From positions 177,001 to 241,000 of the forward strand of contig OZ024843.1 of the NCBI GenBank assembly GCA_964017145.1: a DNA stretch of 64,000 nt, given 5' to 3'. The DNA comes from Agrocybe praecox. Lineage: Eukaryota; Basidiomycota; Agaricomycetes; Agaricales; Agrocybaceae. A model generated the notes under the pieces. It ran no database searches. It saw only the letters and a list, made by a program, of their open reading frames with translations, and was not told the DNA's origin. Positions 33,787 to 46,800 of the stretch are shown one piece after another. A program made the translations under genes and the position numbers. Every line of letters begins with the position of its first letter. Position 1 is the first letter of the stretch.

Positions 33787-35229
33787 ATGGCATCGCATAA
33801 GGAATCCCTAAATATGTGGGCCTTTGTAGCCGACGACGATCCTACCATAGTTTATGAAGGACCTTGGGTCACAAATAAAGGGGTACATCTAGCCCAAGTA
33901 CCAGATGCGCAATACCATTTTTCGTATGTGTTCAATGGTGAGTGATTTGTGCTATGTTGTATTCATAACGATAAAATTATGTTGACTATAATGTCCGACA
34001 CCCTAGGAACGTCCTTTATTGCGATTTTTATAGGAGAAGTTCCAGCGATGGGCTCACCGTGTATGATAGACGGTGTATCCCAGTCGATGGTCCCACACAT
34101 CGAAGGGTTCAAATGCTTCAGCAAGAAGATTCTATCGCCAAGCGAGCACAGTTTATCAGTCTCTCTGAGGATTAAATCGGCCAATATTTCATTTCATGGC
34201 CTATTTTTAACCCCTACAATTTTTTCGGACAATACAGGACAAGAATTCCATCCCCAGCTTGACGTGAGGACGGAGCCGCTTTTACAGGGAATAGAGTCCA
34301 CGATATTGAGTTCATTTCCCGCGTCACCGCAAGTCCCTAAGGCACATACACCTCAGACTACACAAGCATCACTGCAGCATGTATTGATGAGCACTTTCAC
34401 TATCGTCGATGTATCAACGACCACCCTTCCCCCAATAACAACTTTACACAACAAAGCTACAGCAACCCCTGGCCCTGTTAGTCCCCAGTCACTTGGACTC
34501 AAAACTACCAGCACACTAATTGTTGTAGTGTCACAATCTCCAAAACCACCCGCCATCACAGAGTTTCACTCATCCTCATCTACCTCCAATTCTCTCGCAT
34601 TTCTTTCAGATGTCCTGAGAAGTGACACAAGCATTTCTAGCTCCGCAACAATGTCCGGATTTGCTGGTTCCGTTTCTTCCACACTTGACACACAGGCGTC
34701 TCAGTTATCTGATACAGCGTCAAAGCCGAATAGTCATATGATTAGTGCGGGAATGTCTATAGGTATCACAATCAGCACCTGTGCAGTGCTACTTATTGGA
34801 TTGTGGATATGGAAGGGGGTGGTGCGAAAGAGATACCATAAAGGCCACAACATCAACGAAACAGCTATATCATTTGACCCACCAGATCCCCTACAGCTGG
34901 GTCAGTTCAGACTGTCCCAATATACAACGAGGGAGAAAACGAATAAATATCGTGAGGCGTTTGGTATCCAAACCATGACATCAGAGCGTATGGTACAGAT
35001 GGAAGGACCGGATCCCACAACAGGCATAGACGGGATACCGGTTTCTGATCACCCGCCCCATATTAGATATAGGTTTCATGAAGATGGAGGAGGGATCACT
35101 GAGGTGAACAGCAGCCCAGTGGCTTCTGAAGACGATATGATCAGCTTACCACCAATATACAGTACTCTCGGGAGAACTCGTCCACAATCTAATGTCACCG
35201 ATACTTCTTATGCCAGTCAGCCAGCGTAA
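33787..35229 (+). CDS. One-pass membrane protein family, copy 4, with a remodelled ectodomain
   Basis: Two exons (33787-33937 and 34007-35229) join in phase 1 at FNG and give 457 aa without a stop. It begins MASHKESLNMWAFVADDDP. Only the first ectodomain half is present (SPCMIDGVSQSMV, LSPSEHSLSVSL, FHGLFLTP). The second half found in other copies is replaced by a Ser/Thr/Pro-rich stalk of about 180 residues, likely heavily O-glycosylated. Then come the helix MSIGITISTCAVLLIGLWIW, a basic stop-transfer, and the complete conserved tail: DPLQLGQFRLSQYTTREKTN, a RYRFHEDGG block and ISLPPIYSTLGR. The PPIY fits the PPxY motif bound by WW domains of Nedd4/Rsp5-type ubiquitin ligases. No signal peptide is obvious, so a missed upstream exon is possible. 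Confidence 0.75.
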
Positions 35230-36369
35230 CTTATTGTATTTTTGACAAAGCCCTATATTACATGATGCATAGTCCCTGGAATTCCCGAACGATATTATTG
35301 TGTCTATGTATATCGGTAGGTATAGGGCCAATTTATTATTTAGAGCCCTTCTGCAACCGACGCACGACTGGCGGACTGTCACAGGTACCTCTTTCCCGAC
35401 ATGCAACATGTTCTGTGACATTGGAGATCAATGAAAGGCAAGAAAATCAATCTTATAAACACGATGCATGCTGCACTTAAAATACTCAGACTCTTGGAGA
35501 AAACAAGGAAAGAAAGTTGAAATAAAGAGAGGATACATGGTTGATTACGATTTAGCAATGCGAATATATGCACTTGTATCTCTTCAAATTAGGTGAAAGC
35601 ATACCTAGCGCAAACAACAAAACAATTGGCGCATGAGAAAGAAATGATTTCATCTGTCATGGTCTATCCCATCCCGGTCTCCCATCGACTTGTATATTCC
35701 TGTCTATTCCTTGTTCCATTCCTTCCACCTTCAAGATCGATCTGCCAGCCGCACAAAAATAGGTTGTGATTTGATTCGATTATTCTCGTCCTAGTGAAGC
35801 TGATACCAGTCTCAGATACCAGTCGTCCTCTAACTCAATAAAGCAAAGAAAGAAAGAAAAAGCCCACGGGAGCACAGCAATAGGCGACAAGGAAGTATGT
35901 AGTTTCACTTTTGCACTGTGTATGTCATCTTAAATATGTGCTCGGATAAGGAAGAGAAAAGGCGCGTTGATATTTTTATGCTTGAGATTAACAAGGAAAG
36001 AATCAAAGAAGGGAGGGAGAGAGATAGGAGCGAGTGGGTGGTTTTGCCAGAAAGGGTCAATGGATATAATCGAGCGAGAGTATAGATGGAAGAGAGAGGA
36101 AGGATAAGGACGAATGGAAGATTGGAGGAGAGGGCGGGCAGGAGGCATGATGGAGAGTCGAGTGAGGCCCGGGTCATACATGCCACGCATGCACACCGAC
36201 GAGAGACGCTTCTTTGTTTCAGTGGCAGAATCACCGAGGGAATCCTAGTCGGTGTATGAGCCTGTGTTCTTTAGGTGATAATGTGACCTTTGTGTGCCAG
36301 TATGCCGAGAGGGGCTCGGTTTGGATGATAGATGAAGAGAAGAAAGAAGCAAGCCCGTATAAAGACGTC
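35230..36369. other. 3' flank of copy 4 and purine-rich DNA
   Basis: Near 35427-35470 the flank contains ATCAATGAAA-GCAAGA and ACACGATGCATGCT, which in copy 3 have become the end of the coding region. From 35890 to 36130 the plus strand is an A/G-rich tract resembling those at 26740-27060 and 54.7-56 kb; long minus-strand ORFs there are compositional. Confidence 0.55.
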
Positions 36370-37640
36370 CAACGTGGCGGCATCACGATGAAATGGGCAG
36401 AAACGGCCAGAGCCCACGAGAATCAAACGAGATGAGACGATGAAAACAGTCCTATTAAAAATACGTATGCGGGCCTATAGCTAGTTAAGATATGATGGGG
36501 CAATGAAAAAAACGACACGACAGCGGCATGATGTCATTGATGTGACCTTGCTGAGTATCGGAAAGCACGGAACGGTTCCATGTTTCCCGAATGCCCGTCT
36601 TTGTTCGCCACATACCCCCACCATCGGGCTCCCTGTTCCTTGCTCTTTCAGTCTTTTTCTCGATTCTTCGTGCTCTTCTAATACTACGCATGTAACGAAC
36701 ATAATTCACGCAGAACATGGCATTGTACCGCCACGACGAAACCGAACCAAACGCCAAATCAACAGAACGCTGCTAAATATGTTGAAGTCTATCGCTTCCC
36801 TTTTGATACTATGTTGCTCCTGGCTTCCCTAGCTAATATGTTATTGTGGAATTTTTTTCTGTACCTCCCACCATTTTGGACTCTACCATTTGGTATCATC
36901 GCAGCTCATTGAATCCGGCCGACTTCCAACTCGGTGGAATTGAATTGGAACCGTGTGATATAGCGTGCGTTAGTTTCCTTGTTTCCTTGTCTTCCTCTCC
37001 TCTACGACACCTGTCTGAGAGTGTTCTTTTTCAGCCCACCAGTGGTCACCCACTTCGACCCCTCGAATAACGCACAGCCCATGCAACAAGTTTTAGCTCA
37101 TCCATATTATCTATATTGCTCGCCAATTTCTATTTTGCGCCGGGTACGAGACGTTCTTTCCCATTGTTTCAAACATGTTTGCTAAATCTTCGTCCTGCAA
37201 AGCTCTGGCTCTAAAGCGCTCGCTCTTCATCCATCATTGATATTCTATTCAACAACACCCAGCATCATAATAACAGTGAGTCCCTTCACTTTAGATGCTT
37301 AATCCTCACAATACACGACTTACACCAATTATTCAGGTATTTTCACACCTATGCGACTCCCTATGAAAACTGCAAGGTCTGTATTATACAAACACTCATT
37401 GTATATCAAAAGGTCAAGGTATGTGTGATGTGTTTGCTGTCATCCTAGTATTCAAATGTTGATTTGTCAAATCTATGAAGCTTTAGATCTTGATATGTGA
37501 TATTCCTCTAAGATGGAATAGGGCCGACGCCTCCATCACTGGTAAGACTCAAACTCCTTATTTTCCCTCTCCAAGGCCATATAGACATTTATGCGCACTG
37601 TGGACCTTTCCTCACTGGTGAATTCAGCACCAGATGCTGT
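36370..37640 (+). repeat. Dispersed repeat R, copy D
   Basis: Same landmarks as copy A: GCATGATGTCATTGATGTGA, CCACATACCCCCACCATCGG, GGTCACCCACTTCGACCCCT, GGGCCGACGCCTCCATC. It ends near 37640 where unrelated sequence starts. Confidence 0.65.
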
Positions 37641-37770
37641 GGGATTTATATACAAATATAAGTAACTTCCCTAAAAAAAAAGGTCAACAAATGAGGGCAA
37701 GTTCTTAGGTTCGATTATTAATCCATATTTGCCTTAGCCCTTACTTTGGTAATGATAAATCTGCGTGAAT

Positions 37771-37892
37771 TTATCCATCCCGTTCAATAGATAAGTATAC
37801 GTGGATTTGTCCATCCCGTGTGATGGATAAATTCTCTCGGATTAATCCATCCTCATTCCATGGATAGACCCGCTTTTGATTTATCCATCCCG
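37771..37892 (+). repeat. Four-unit TTATCCATCCCG repeat
   Basis: TTATCCATCCCG and near copies occur at 37771, 37807, 37842 and 37881, a spacing of 35-39 bp, with inverted GATGGATAAAT between. This looks like subterminal transposon repeats or protein-binding sites. It lies in about 930 bp (37640-38570) that interrupts the similarity between copies C and D; no gene is seen in that stretch. Confidence 0.6.
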
Positions 37893-38823
37893 CTCACGCA
37901 TATTTATCGATAAATTCTTTAATAAGCGGCATCTAGCCGCCGGCTTGGACAATTCGGATACTTCCGTGACGCATCAAAGACGCTCTCGTCTTGCGCTGCG
38001 TTGCACGGCGTACCCACATCATTTGCCCGCGCATTTCTCCGTATTTCTGAATCCTTAGTTGCAGATCTCCTTGTATTAGTAGTTCTATATCTTTATTCTG
38101 TACATGTAAATCCATAGTATATCTAGAAGACAGACCAAGATTTGCAGCAAAAATCAGTGATTCCCAGCGCCAAATTCTGGGTTTGTTTCAGGTTTGTTTT
38201 GTCCCTTTGTTATGTTACCAACTCTCTATATCGCACAAGATTAAATCCTCAACATAACTCTCATGATGATGTATGATTTTAGCTTGATTATATGCAACTT
38301 TTTTGAAAATATGTGAGGGAATTGTGGGCAACCCATGATCATCATTCAAGTTTACAATAGTAAATCGTGTTTGAATATGCACACGTTTCAGCACCATTCT
38401 GACCTTTACTCATTCGTAAACCAATCACCCTGGCAAGTATATCATATGAAAGGTATAATTTTCCTCTACGCAAAAATGTATTTATCTGGGCACAATATAA
38501 TATATACAAACCGCTCAGGAGGAACTTGGTATGTATATACACCTTGATTTCTGTGGATAACAAACGATTCTGCATTGCGGTTAATCGTGCCCTATATCGT
38601 ACAGTACGCAGAGATGAAAAACGAAAACGAGTGGATTGGTCTTTGATAGTGTGCATATATTATAAATCATTGAACAACAACTGACTTGTCCCGTGCTCGT
38701 CTTTGGAGCTTTGGGCCTATGTTTTTTTGGATGATCAACTCTGCGTAGAAGTCGTCCTATCGTACAATCCACTCTGCGCTCCTTCTCCGCATGTCTATAC
38801 GGCTACAATGATATTTTACACCC

Positions 38824-39475
38824 TCACTCGCTTCTATAAGCACAGAAATACACCTCCACATCTTCAATAGGTTCCCCCTTCGAGGTCCATCGGATGAGTA
38901 AAGCAGTGACACAATTCATGTCACTGCGATTCTGGATGTTTCGTAGTAGTAATATATTGTCCATTTGATCTCTATTCGATTTCTCTATCCGCCGTGTTGG
39001 GAAGCTGCCATATGAATTCGAGTTCACTGATCGGGACGCCCGAGCGATTCTCCTCTGCAGGAAGATTACCAGATTTTGAATCACAAATGTCCTATCTGAT
39101 TCCCTATCATCTTCCTGTATTTCATCCTCGAAAGCCCAGCAACCATCAAATACAATAGTTCGGTACCTCTTCATGGGTGACATTGAGGGTCGTAACTGCA
39201 TTGGACAAGTCGGTATGATGGCAGAATTGGAACTCTGTCAAATATGCTATGTCGGTAACCATGGTACGAAAGATCTCGTCGAGAATAGCTGGAGGGAGAT
39301 CTTGAACTATATTTGCGAGCGGCGCAACAGGCCGGATTGGTTGGGGCGAGTTAATGGACCGAGGGAGTTCGTATCCCATATAAATCTGCGACTTGGCTGG
39401 CATGACAGTGGTTTCATTACGATCCACAAAAAAGTCTGTAATTTTCATGTCATGGTACCCGAAATGCACCTGCAA
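38824..39475 (-). CDS. Small gene of unknown function
   Basis: Two open segments on the minus strand (39475-~39190 and ~39150-38824) can be joined by a 40-nt GT-AG intron that keeps the frame (…NVTHEE / DEIQEDDRE…), giving about 204 aa. The N-terminal part contains VHFGYHDMKITDFFVDRNE and an F-box-like DLPPAILDEIFRTMV. The second part is charged and ends DVEVYFCAYRSE. I do not recognise the family. An upstream TTTGCAG before the first codons suggests that an earlier exon may exist. It could be a decayed gene with a frameshift instead of an intron. Confidence 0.35.
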
Positions 39476-39524
39476 ACAAGATAATTTGGACCGATTCCTT
39501 CAATGTCTCCACTAATCTCGGTTC

Positions 39525-39612
39525 CAGATGTTAGGGAGAGTTCCGAGCGAGTTTGATGGCAGAGTCAAATTTTTTGCAAAAATTGATTGCAGATTACTCT
39601 CCCTAACATCTG
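39525..39612. repeat. Inverted repeat 1 of three adjacent hairpins
   Basis: CAGATGTTAGGGAGAGT (39525-39541) is perfectly inverted at 39596-39612; the loop is 54 bp. Confidence 0.85.
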
Positions 39613-39614
39613 TT

Positions 39615-39852
39615 GCATTTTGATAGAGGAGTGTAGGGATGGTCCCAAATATTACATCAGTCACAAATTGCTTCACTCCCATTGCGTCCCTTGGGCGTGT
39701 CTTCTACACTGACATTAATGCACTAGCACCTTGTTCGTGGAAAAAACTCTGTCAAAATGGACCTGAGTACCGTCTTAATAAATCTGTCCGCTGGGTGAGG
39801 GCCTTACTTTTTGTCACGCGTGACTCGTCCCTACACTTTCCTATCAAAATGC
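39615..39852. repeat. Inverted repeat 2 of three adjacent hairpins
   Basis: The 25-bp arm at 39615-39639 (GCATTTTGATAG...) pairs with 39828-39852 with two mismatches; the loop is about 188 bp. Confidence 0.8.
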
Positions 39853-39853
39853 A

Positions 39854-39987
39854 CCAGACGTTATAGAGCACATCTTCGCCATCAAATTCTCGTGTTTTTT
39901 TGCCTCCGACTCAAACTCCGCTCGCTTGTAGCTCCCCTTTTGTGATGTATCATGCAGATGGGTAAGATCGTGCTCTATAACGTCTGG
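39854..39987. repeat. Inverted repeat 3 of three adjacent hairpins
   Basis: CCAGACGTTATAGAGCAC (39854-39871) is perfectly inverted at 39970-39987. Confidence 0.85.
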
Positions 39988-40065
39988 GTACGAGACTACG
40001 TTTCCACGTATACAACATAATCAACATTATGTGGGAAGATGCAGTCTGACTGATTGATCCGTAGT

Positions 40066-40210
40066 GTAGATTAGATTAGATCAGTTCGTAACAACACGAC
40101 GTGTCCATAGCCAAATACAACAATCCTTGACTGCAACTGCCATCGTGCGAGGCTGCTCAACGTGCTTCCAAGCCTAGCTACGCCATCAGGCTGCATTCTG
40201 GACTGCTCCA
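40066..40210 (+). repeat. Decayed solo LTR of the gag-only family
   Basis: It contains TAGATTAGATTAGATC, GCCATCGTGCGAGGCTGCTC and a CTGGACTGCTCCA end. A further partial copy (CAACTGCCATCGTGTGTG...) lies at about 40541-40620. Both are upstream of membrane-family copy 5. Confidence 0.6.
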
Positions 40211-40794
40211 CCATGTGATACTAGATAGTTCATCAATGTTCCTGACAGATTGCGAGACGTAGGTGATGAGACGCTCGGATTTACGACTCTACAAAACATT
40301 TTGACACAGTTGAACGCTCAGGTTTTAATGGATAGGTATTTAAGAGAGGGAGGAGATACGATATGTAGATGACTGGGGTGGGCATCGCTGGAAGGTACAA
40401 GTATATGTTAAGCTGTACATGACTGATTTAACCAATCAAGAGCCTTGTTTCTCCAGTCACGGCATTGTCAAATTCGAGCGTTGACAGTATTCTAGACTCT
40501 CACTCCCTTCACTAATTCTATTCTGACATTATCGTTTTGACCGCAACTGCCATCGTGTGTGTCTTCTCAACGCACTTGCTAACCCAGCTACCTTGTCCGG
40601 CTACAGACTTGACTGTTCCATCTTGAAGAGTAAGTGTTCAGTGTTTGTTTTCCGAGTTATACACAGCTTTGATATCTCACCCGAGTGCAGATGCTGTATA
40701 ACATCATGATTCTGATTCCATGATCAGATTAGTAGTTATGAGAGATTTATAACTCATAAGTAATAGACATGATATACATCTAGAAATTCATCGC

Positions 40795-40801
40795 TATAAA
40801 A
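40795..40801 (+). promoter_or_regulatory. Putative TATA box of copy 5
   Basis: TATAAAA lies 41 bp before ATG 40836 and 59 bp before ATG 40854. This favours the second ATG, which matches the start context CTCTTCTCATATGTC shared with copy 6. Confidence 0.5.
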
Positions 40802-40835
40802 ATGCTCAAATATCCTCGGCCACTCCCCCTCACTC

Positions 40836-43800
40836 ATGCTAGGCTCTTCTCATATGTCTAATACAACTGTAAACATAGAAAATCCTGCCGTCTTTGTGGA
40901 CGACCATGATCCCGATATTGCATACCAGGGTTCATGGGGGACCAGCAGTGGCCTACCAACAAATATGAATATTTCGATAGCGCCAGGATCAAACACTCCT
41001 CCATACTATGGAACTCTACATACAACAATAGACTCTGGCTCCCCTGTTAATATCCTCAAGAATAACAGCTTTAGCTTCTGGTATATATTCAATGGTAAGT
41101 ACTTCCATATCGTTTTATTTAGTACTTAACAGTACCCAGGAACATCCGTGGAAGCAATATTTTTTGGTTCACCCACTCCAGTGCCGCTGTGCACGATCGA
41201 TGGTGCCAAACAAACCATGCTCCTACTATTACCCGGATCCGATCAATTTAGGTGTTTCAATAACGCTACACTGGCCCAGGCACCACACAATATTTCAATC
41301 GAAATATCACTACCTGGGATTTCCTTGGATGGTTTGTCATATAGGACTGCCACACTTCCAGAGTCAGGTGTTGGTTTACTATACAATATTGACCCATTCG
41401 AGCTGGCTGCAGTTGGTGGAGATTCTATTTATACCATCAACTTTGATGGTAACTGTTTTATTTTATTTGACTCTGAAGTGTTGAGTGTACACCTATACAC
41501 GACAAAAGCGAGCTCAGTGTCGGAAATAAAGATGACAACTATCTTTTTATACCTATACACGACAAAAGCGAGCTAGGTAGTGATGAATGAGTACGTAGTC
41601 AAGTACGAATGAGTCCATAACGAAACATACCTCAGTGTCGGAAATAAAGATAACAACTGAGGTAATAGAATGAAAACAAGTGGTTTATATAGGAAAGTAT
41701 AAACCACGTGTCCTGATCGAGTGCTGACCAGATACATAGTCCAACACACCCCCATCAGTACGAAGAGTCAGGACAGAGAAGAGAAAGTAACGGAAAAATT
41801 AGGTAGATACGAAAAAGAACAACCGAAGAAACAAAATAAGACAAAAAACTAGGAGTCAAAAGCTGGGGGAATAGTCAAATTAAGAACAGCCCGATGACGC
41901 GCAAATGCAGGATAAGGTAAAGCCTTTGTGAAAATGTCCGCTGGCATGTCCTGGGTTGGAATCCAAGTAGTTGAGAAAGAACCTTCACGAACATGTTCGC
42001 GAATGAAGTGGTGACGAATATCAATATGTTTCGAACGCTGGGATATAGCCAGTGACTCTGATAATGCGCATGCAGCCTGGTTATCGCTGAGAATAGGGAA
42101 AGGTCGAGGAACAGGAAGGTCAATTGAGCGCAAAAAAACGCACAGCCACAGTGCCTCTTTGAAAGCGTGCGACATCGCGTAGTACTCGGCTTCCGTTGAT
42201 GAGAGGGCAACACATTTTTGCTTGACAGCCGACCACGAGACGAGCGAACCTAAGAAGAAAAATGCGTAACCTGACACACTCTTCCTGTCACTCGTGTCAG
42301 AGGCCCAGTCCGCATCAGTGCATCCATTGGCCTGCATAAAGGAAGTCATAGACTGGGGTGCTGTAGGTGAGGCATGTCCTAGGCATAGGGAAAGGTATTT
42401 TGTGCCAGCCAAATAACGAAGGACATGCTTAGCGTATAACAGATGGACTCTCTTTGGTGACGAAGCATGTTGGCCCAACCACATTGCAGGAAATGCTACC
42501 TCTGGACGGAGATTGCATATGTACAAAATGCAACCCACCAGTCTTTGATATTTGGGCAACAATTCGGCATCCGTGATCTCTGGCAAAGGTACAGAGCCAG
42601 ATACATCTGGGGGTTTTGATGGGAAAGGAGTCTTTGCCGTTTTACAATTGGTGAGATTCCACTCTTCGAGCAATTCGGTGATGTAGACGTGAGCTGACAA
42701 CCATAAACGTCTATTAGCCCTGTCCCGGATTACGACCATACCCAAGAATTTCCCGCATTCGCCCATGTCGACAATGTTAAGGGATGCAGAAAGAGTGCGA
42801 AGGAACCATTGATAAAGGGGTTTTGAGTTTGTTACAGCCAAGCCATCATCAACGTGCAAGGGAACGAGCAAGACGAGTGGTGAACCATCTACGGGCATCG
42901 AAATTTTCGGATCCGGCGGTGTCGTCCACTTCCCATGAAACACCCCATGATCCGCGTCACAACGTTTTAAGCCCAAACCCAGAAACAGGCGAAGCAAGAG
43001 CATATAGAACTCGTAAGCAGACTGTCTTAACCCATACAATGCTACCAGCAACCTCAACACCTTTCCAGCTCCAGGATTCTGCAGGACATACCCAGGGAAA
43101 ACCCGCGCATAGACAGTGTGGCGTAATTTCGCATGCAGAAATGCGGTTTTACAATCGAACTGCATAACCTCGAGGTCCTTTACTGCCGCGAATGCAAGAA
43201 TAATTCAGACACTTGCACCACGAGCTACAGGCGCATAAGTCTCGTCGTATTGTGTCGGTCGCTGATTAAAACCCTGCGCAACCACCCTTGCTTTCTCTTT
43301 TCCTTCAATCCTCACACCATTTGCATCCGTCTTTAAAGCAAACACCCACTTCAACCCAACCGTTTTCTCGCCAGGAGGCAATGAAGTCTCTTCGAAAGCA
43401 TGCATTCCTGCGGGACTGAGACTGTCAAGCTCACGCTGCATAGCGGCCCGCCATAAATCAGCGTCAGGCCTTTGAACAGCTTCATCATAGGTGGCGGGAG
43501 CCTTAGTCAAGTCGAAAGTTTTTGTACGACCCAACCTAGGTGCAGAAAGAAAAGCAGCAATCTGCGGGACGTGCGACACAGTAGGCGGCAGATAGTAGTG
43601 AGGATCAAAACTGGATAAATGGATATCCCAGAAAGTCGAAGTCTCATAATCCAACGAGGTGTTGAAAGCTGTCTCAAAAGAGTCGGTTTCCAATGGGAGC
43701 TCAGCTGCCGCCACGTAGGACATGAAGAAATCCATGACACCCTTATTCGCTTCGTAACCACCCTGCAAAATCGAACGTTCCAACACATCAACAATCGGAC

Positions 43801-46800
43801 CATCAGCACCCTCATTGTCCACATCCTCCAAACGAGCATCCACCACCCTGTCCACACATTGTCCAGCAACACGGCCCACCACAGCACCCGCCAACCTTGT
43901 TCTCGAAGCAAGGAACACAATCATCGCAGACTTTCGTGCTTTACGGGCAGCTGCACTCTCCTTCCTCAAAACCATCACTTCATCATAAGCACGTCCTGCC
44001 GCAGTACGCTGTCGAGCCCTTGGCCCCAAAGATGGAGAAGGAACATCAGAGGTAGAAATTTCCGCTGGAGGTGACAAAGACTTGGGTATCGAAAATCGAG
44101 CCGACATATCTTCCACAAACTTGACATCGCGGGAGAAAGCATAGGATCCATTCAACTTCCGTACACGCCAACCCACTCGATGCTCATCATAACCAACAAA
44201 AATAGCTTCATATCGGGAAAGATCGCCCTTCTTGCGCACTTCAGGAGGGATCCAAACAAAACACTGGCACCCCCATACTCGCAGATGGGACAAGTTCGGC
44301 TTCGCTCCATTCAAGACCTCGAAAGGAGTTGTATTCACTGGTAACACTGAAGTTGGAGTCCTATTACGAAGATAAACTCCAGTCTCTGCAGCGTCATCAT
44401 AGAAGGCCATAGATAAACCTGCACCCGCAAGTAATGTCTGAGCTGATTCCTCTATAGTCCGAATATAACGTTCAGCCTTCCCGTTTTGAGAATGAGCATA
44501 TGGGGCTGTTTGCTGTACGACAATACCCTGCGAACGCAGCCAATCACCCAGAGGGCCCTTCCCGAATTCCAAAGCGCCATCAAAACGTAAGATCTTTACA
44601 CGGCGGCCTGTTAAACGGAAAAGGAATGATTCAATCCGCTGTACAAAGTCAAGGATTTCAGTACGTTTGGCCATCGATTTGTAAAAGCCCCAGTTTGAAC
44701 GATCATCCAGAATAATTACAAATTGAGTTTTATCCCGAAACGACATCTTCGCAAAAGGGCCACATGCATCCATGTGAAGCAGGTCACCAACGTTTTCTGC
44801 ACGAACAGCATTATTCACGTACGGCAACTGAGGAGACTTCCCAACAATGCAAGCCACGCAATTCCCAAATGTGAAAGGCCCGACATACTCCAGCCCTGTC
44901 GCATAATCCTTTGATAGCAGATTACGTGTAGCGTCAAGTCCCAGATGACCGAGACGTCGATGCCAAAGGTGTGGTGTCAACTTCAACCTAAGATAAACAT
45001 CGTTTTGCATCGGGACAGCTGGTAACGCAGTGATAGAGTGAGAAACAGTGTCAGACAAGGGGCGAATGAAATTGAGGTTCATCCAGTACAATCGGTTTCT
45101 CTTGTCGGCCGCCAATTGGAACCCAGGAAGTCGCGCATGAGTCATGGTAGCCAATGGAGTATCTGTTTCAAACACTATCCGCAGACCTTTGTCGTTCAAA
45201 GCTCCTACAGAGAGAAGAGCTAGAGGCACGTCTGGAGCAAAGAGACAATCGTGCAGAGCAAAGTCAACAGGTACACCGTTATGCACATAACGAAAAGTAA
45301 CTGTGCCAGACCCCAAAGCCTGCATTGATCCACAGTTTGCCGTACCGATGGAAACCGACTTTGAAGCATCGAAATCTGAAAACAGGGAACGATCATTGAA
45401 AAGATGATTCGTGCATCCTGAGTCCAACAAGGCATTGTAGCGATTCGATATGGAGACGAATGCAGTCGACGACAAGCCATGGATACCCGAAAAAGCCACA
45501 TTTCGAAACTTAGGGGATTCACACAAATCGTACAAGTCAAATCGCTCAATTGAGGTCGGGAACGAGGATACAGATAACGCGGCTAGTGGTTCTACAATGG
45601 ATGCATCATCAAATGTCGTTGGTGAAGCAGATGTGTAAGGTGACGTCGGGCGGGAATTGATAGAGGCAGACGTGTCAGGCATAGTAGGTAGTGACAAATC
45701 AAGATTCTCCATTTCTAGTGCATGAGCAGAACCGGCCAGGAAAGCTTGAGCACGTTGTCGCGTAGCCATAAACTCCTCGCGCCGGCCAGCCAAGCCTCCA
45801 CCTGGCTTGAAGCAAGTCGCCACAAGATGACCCGGCATATTACAGTTTGAGCATAGCAAGCCTGCCCGGTTGTTTGCGACAGGTTTGTTCACAGATCCAC
45901 CAGGAATAGAAGGCCGAGCTGCGTTTTGAGAAACTGATGCAGTAGAAGCGTGAGGCATAACTGCTGTGTTTGAGTTGCCACGACGGACATGAGATGCAGA
46001 TTGGATAGTGGCGGGCGCCTGAAAATTAATTTCCAGTGTGCGAATATCGTCACAAATATTGTGGAAACCCTCGATGTCATCATCATCTGTGTTCGAGAGC
46101 GTAACATTGAGAGTAGCTCGCAAAGTGCAGTAAGTCAAATTGTTTGGAAGACCTCGGATAAGACTGCTGATGTAGATTCGCATGCTCCCTGGATGACCAA
46201 GTGACGACAGGTAGGTAATGTTGCTCGACCAGGTCGTAACGTACTCGGTGACATTGGCTGGATCACAACGAAGTGCATAGAGGCGATTGACGAGATCCGC
46301 ACATTCGACAAAAGATCGAACACCGAAATGAGTAGCCAGCCTTTTGAAGATCAAGGAGGCAGTTCGAAGTTCTCGAGGCGCAACGGATGGTGGCAGCAAT
46401 GATCTCGCAACATCACTCAAACGTCCAGTCAGAATCTGACACGCAACAGCGTCATTCATTCTCCATTTCCTCCACGCGTCCAGCTGGGCCTTCGTACAGG
46501 GATCAGGTAAAGGCGGCATAACCACAGGCCTTTCGTCGTAAGGCAGCCCAGGATGAACCGGCATAGAAGGATCCAAGATGTGCCCGTATAGGTCCAAGCT
46601 CTGCAGCATCAACACCACCTGGTTCTCCCAAGCTAAGAAATCTAATCTAGTTTTAAGGATGGGGATGGAAGAAAGGCTCGGAACAGTAAGAGGTTTTGAA
46701 TCTAAAGAAGAATGAAGTTGATTTAAAGAAGTAACAGGACGAGAAGGCAAAGGTATCGCAGGAGTGGTAATAACAGGACTTTTTACAGAAAGTTGACGAA

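Noticed and set aside
37771..37892. CRISPR-like spaced repeat
   Set aside because: Only four degenerate 12-bp units with inverted copies between them in a eukaryotic genome; no CRISPR features.
41092..41484. 130-codon plus ORF overlapping copy 5
   Set aside because: Out-of-frame shadow of the family exon 2 and its introns.
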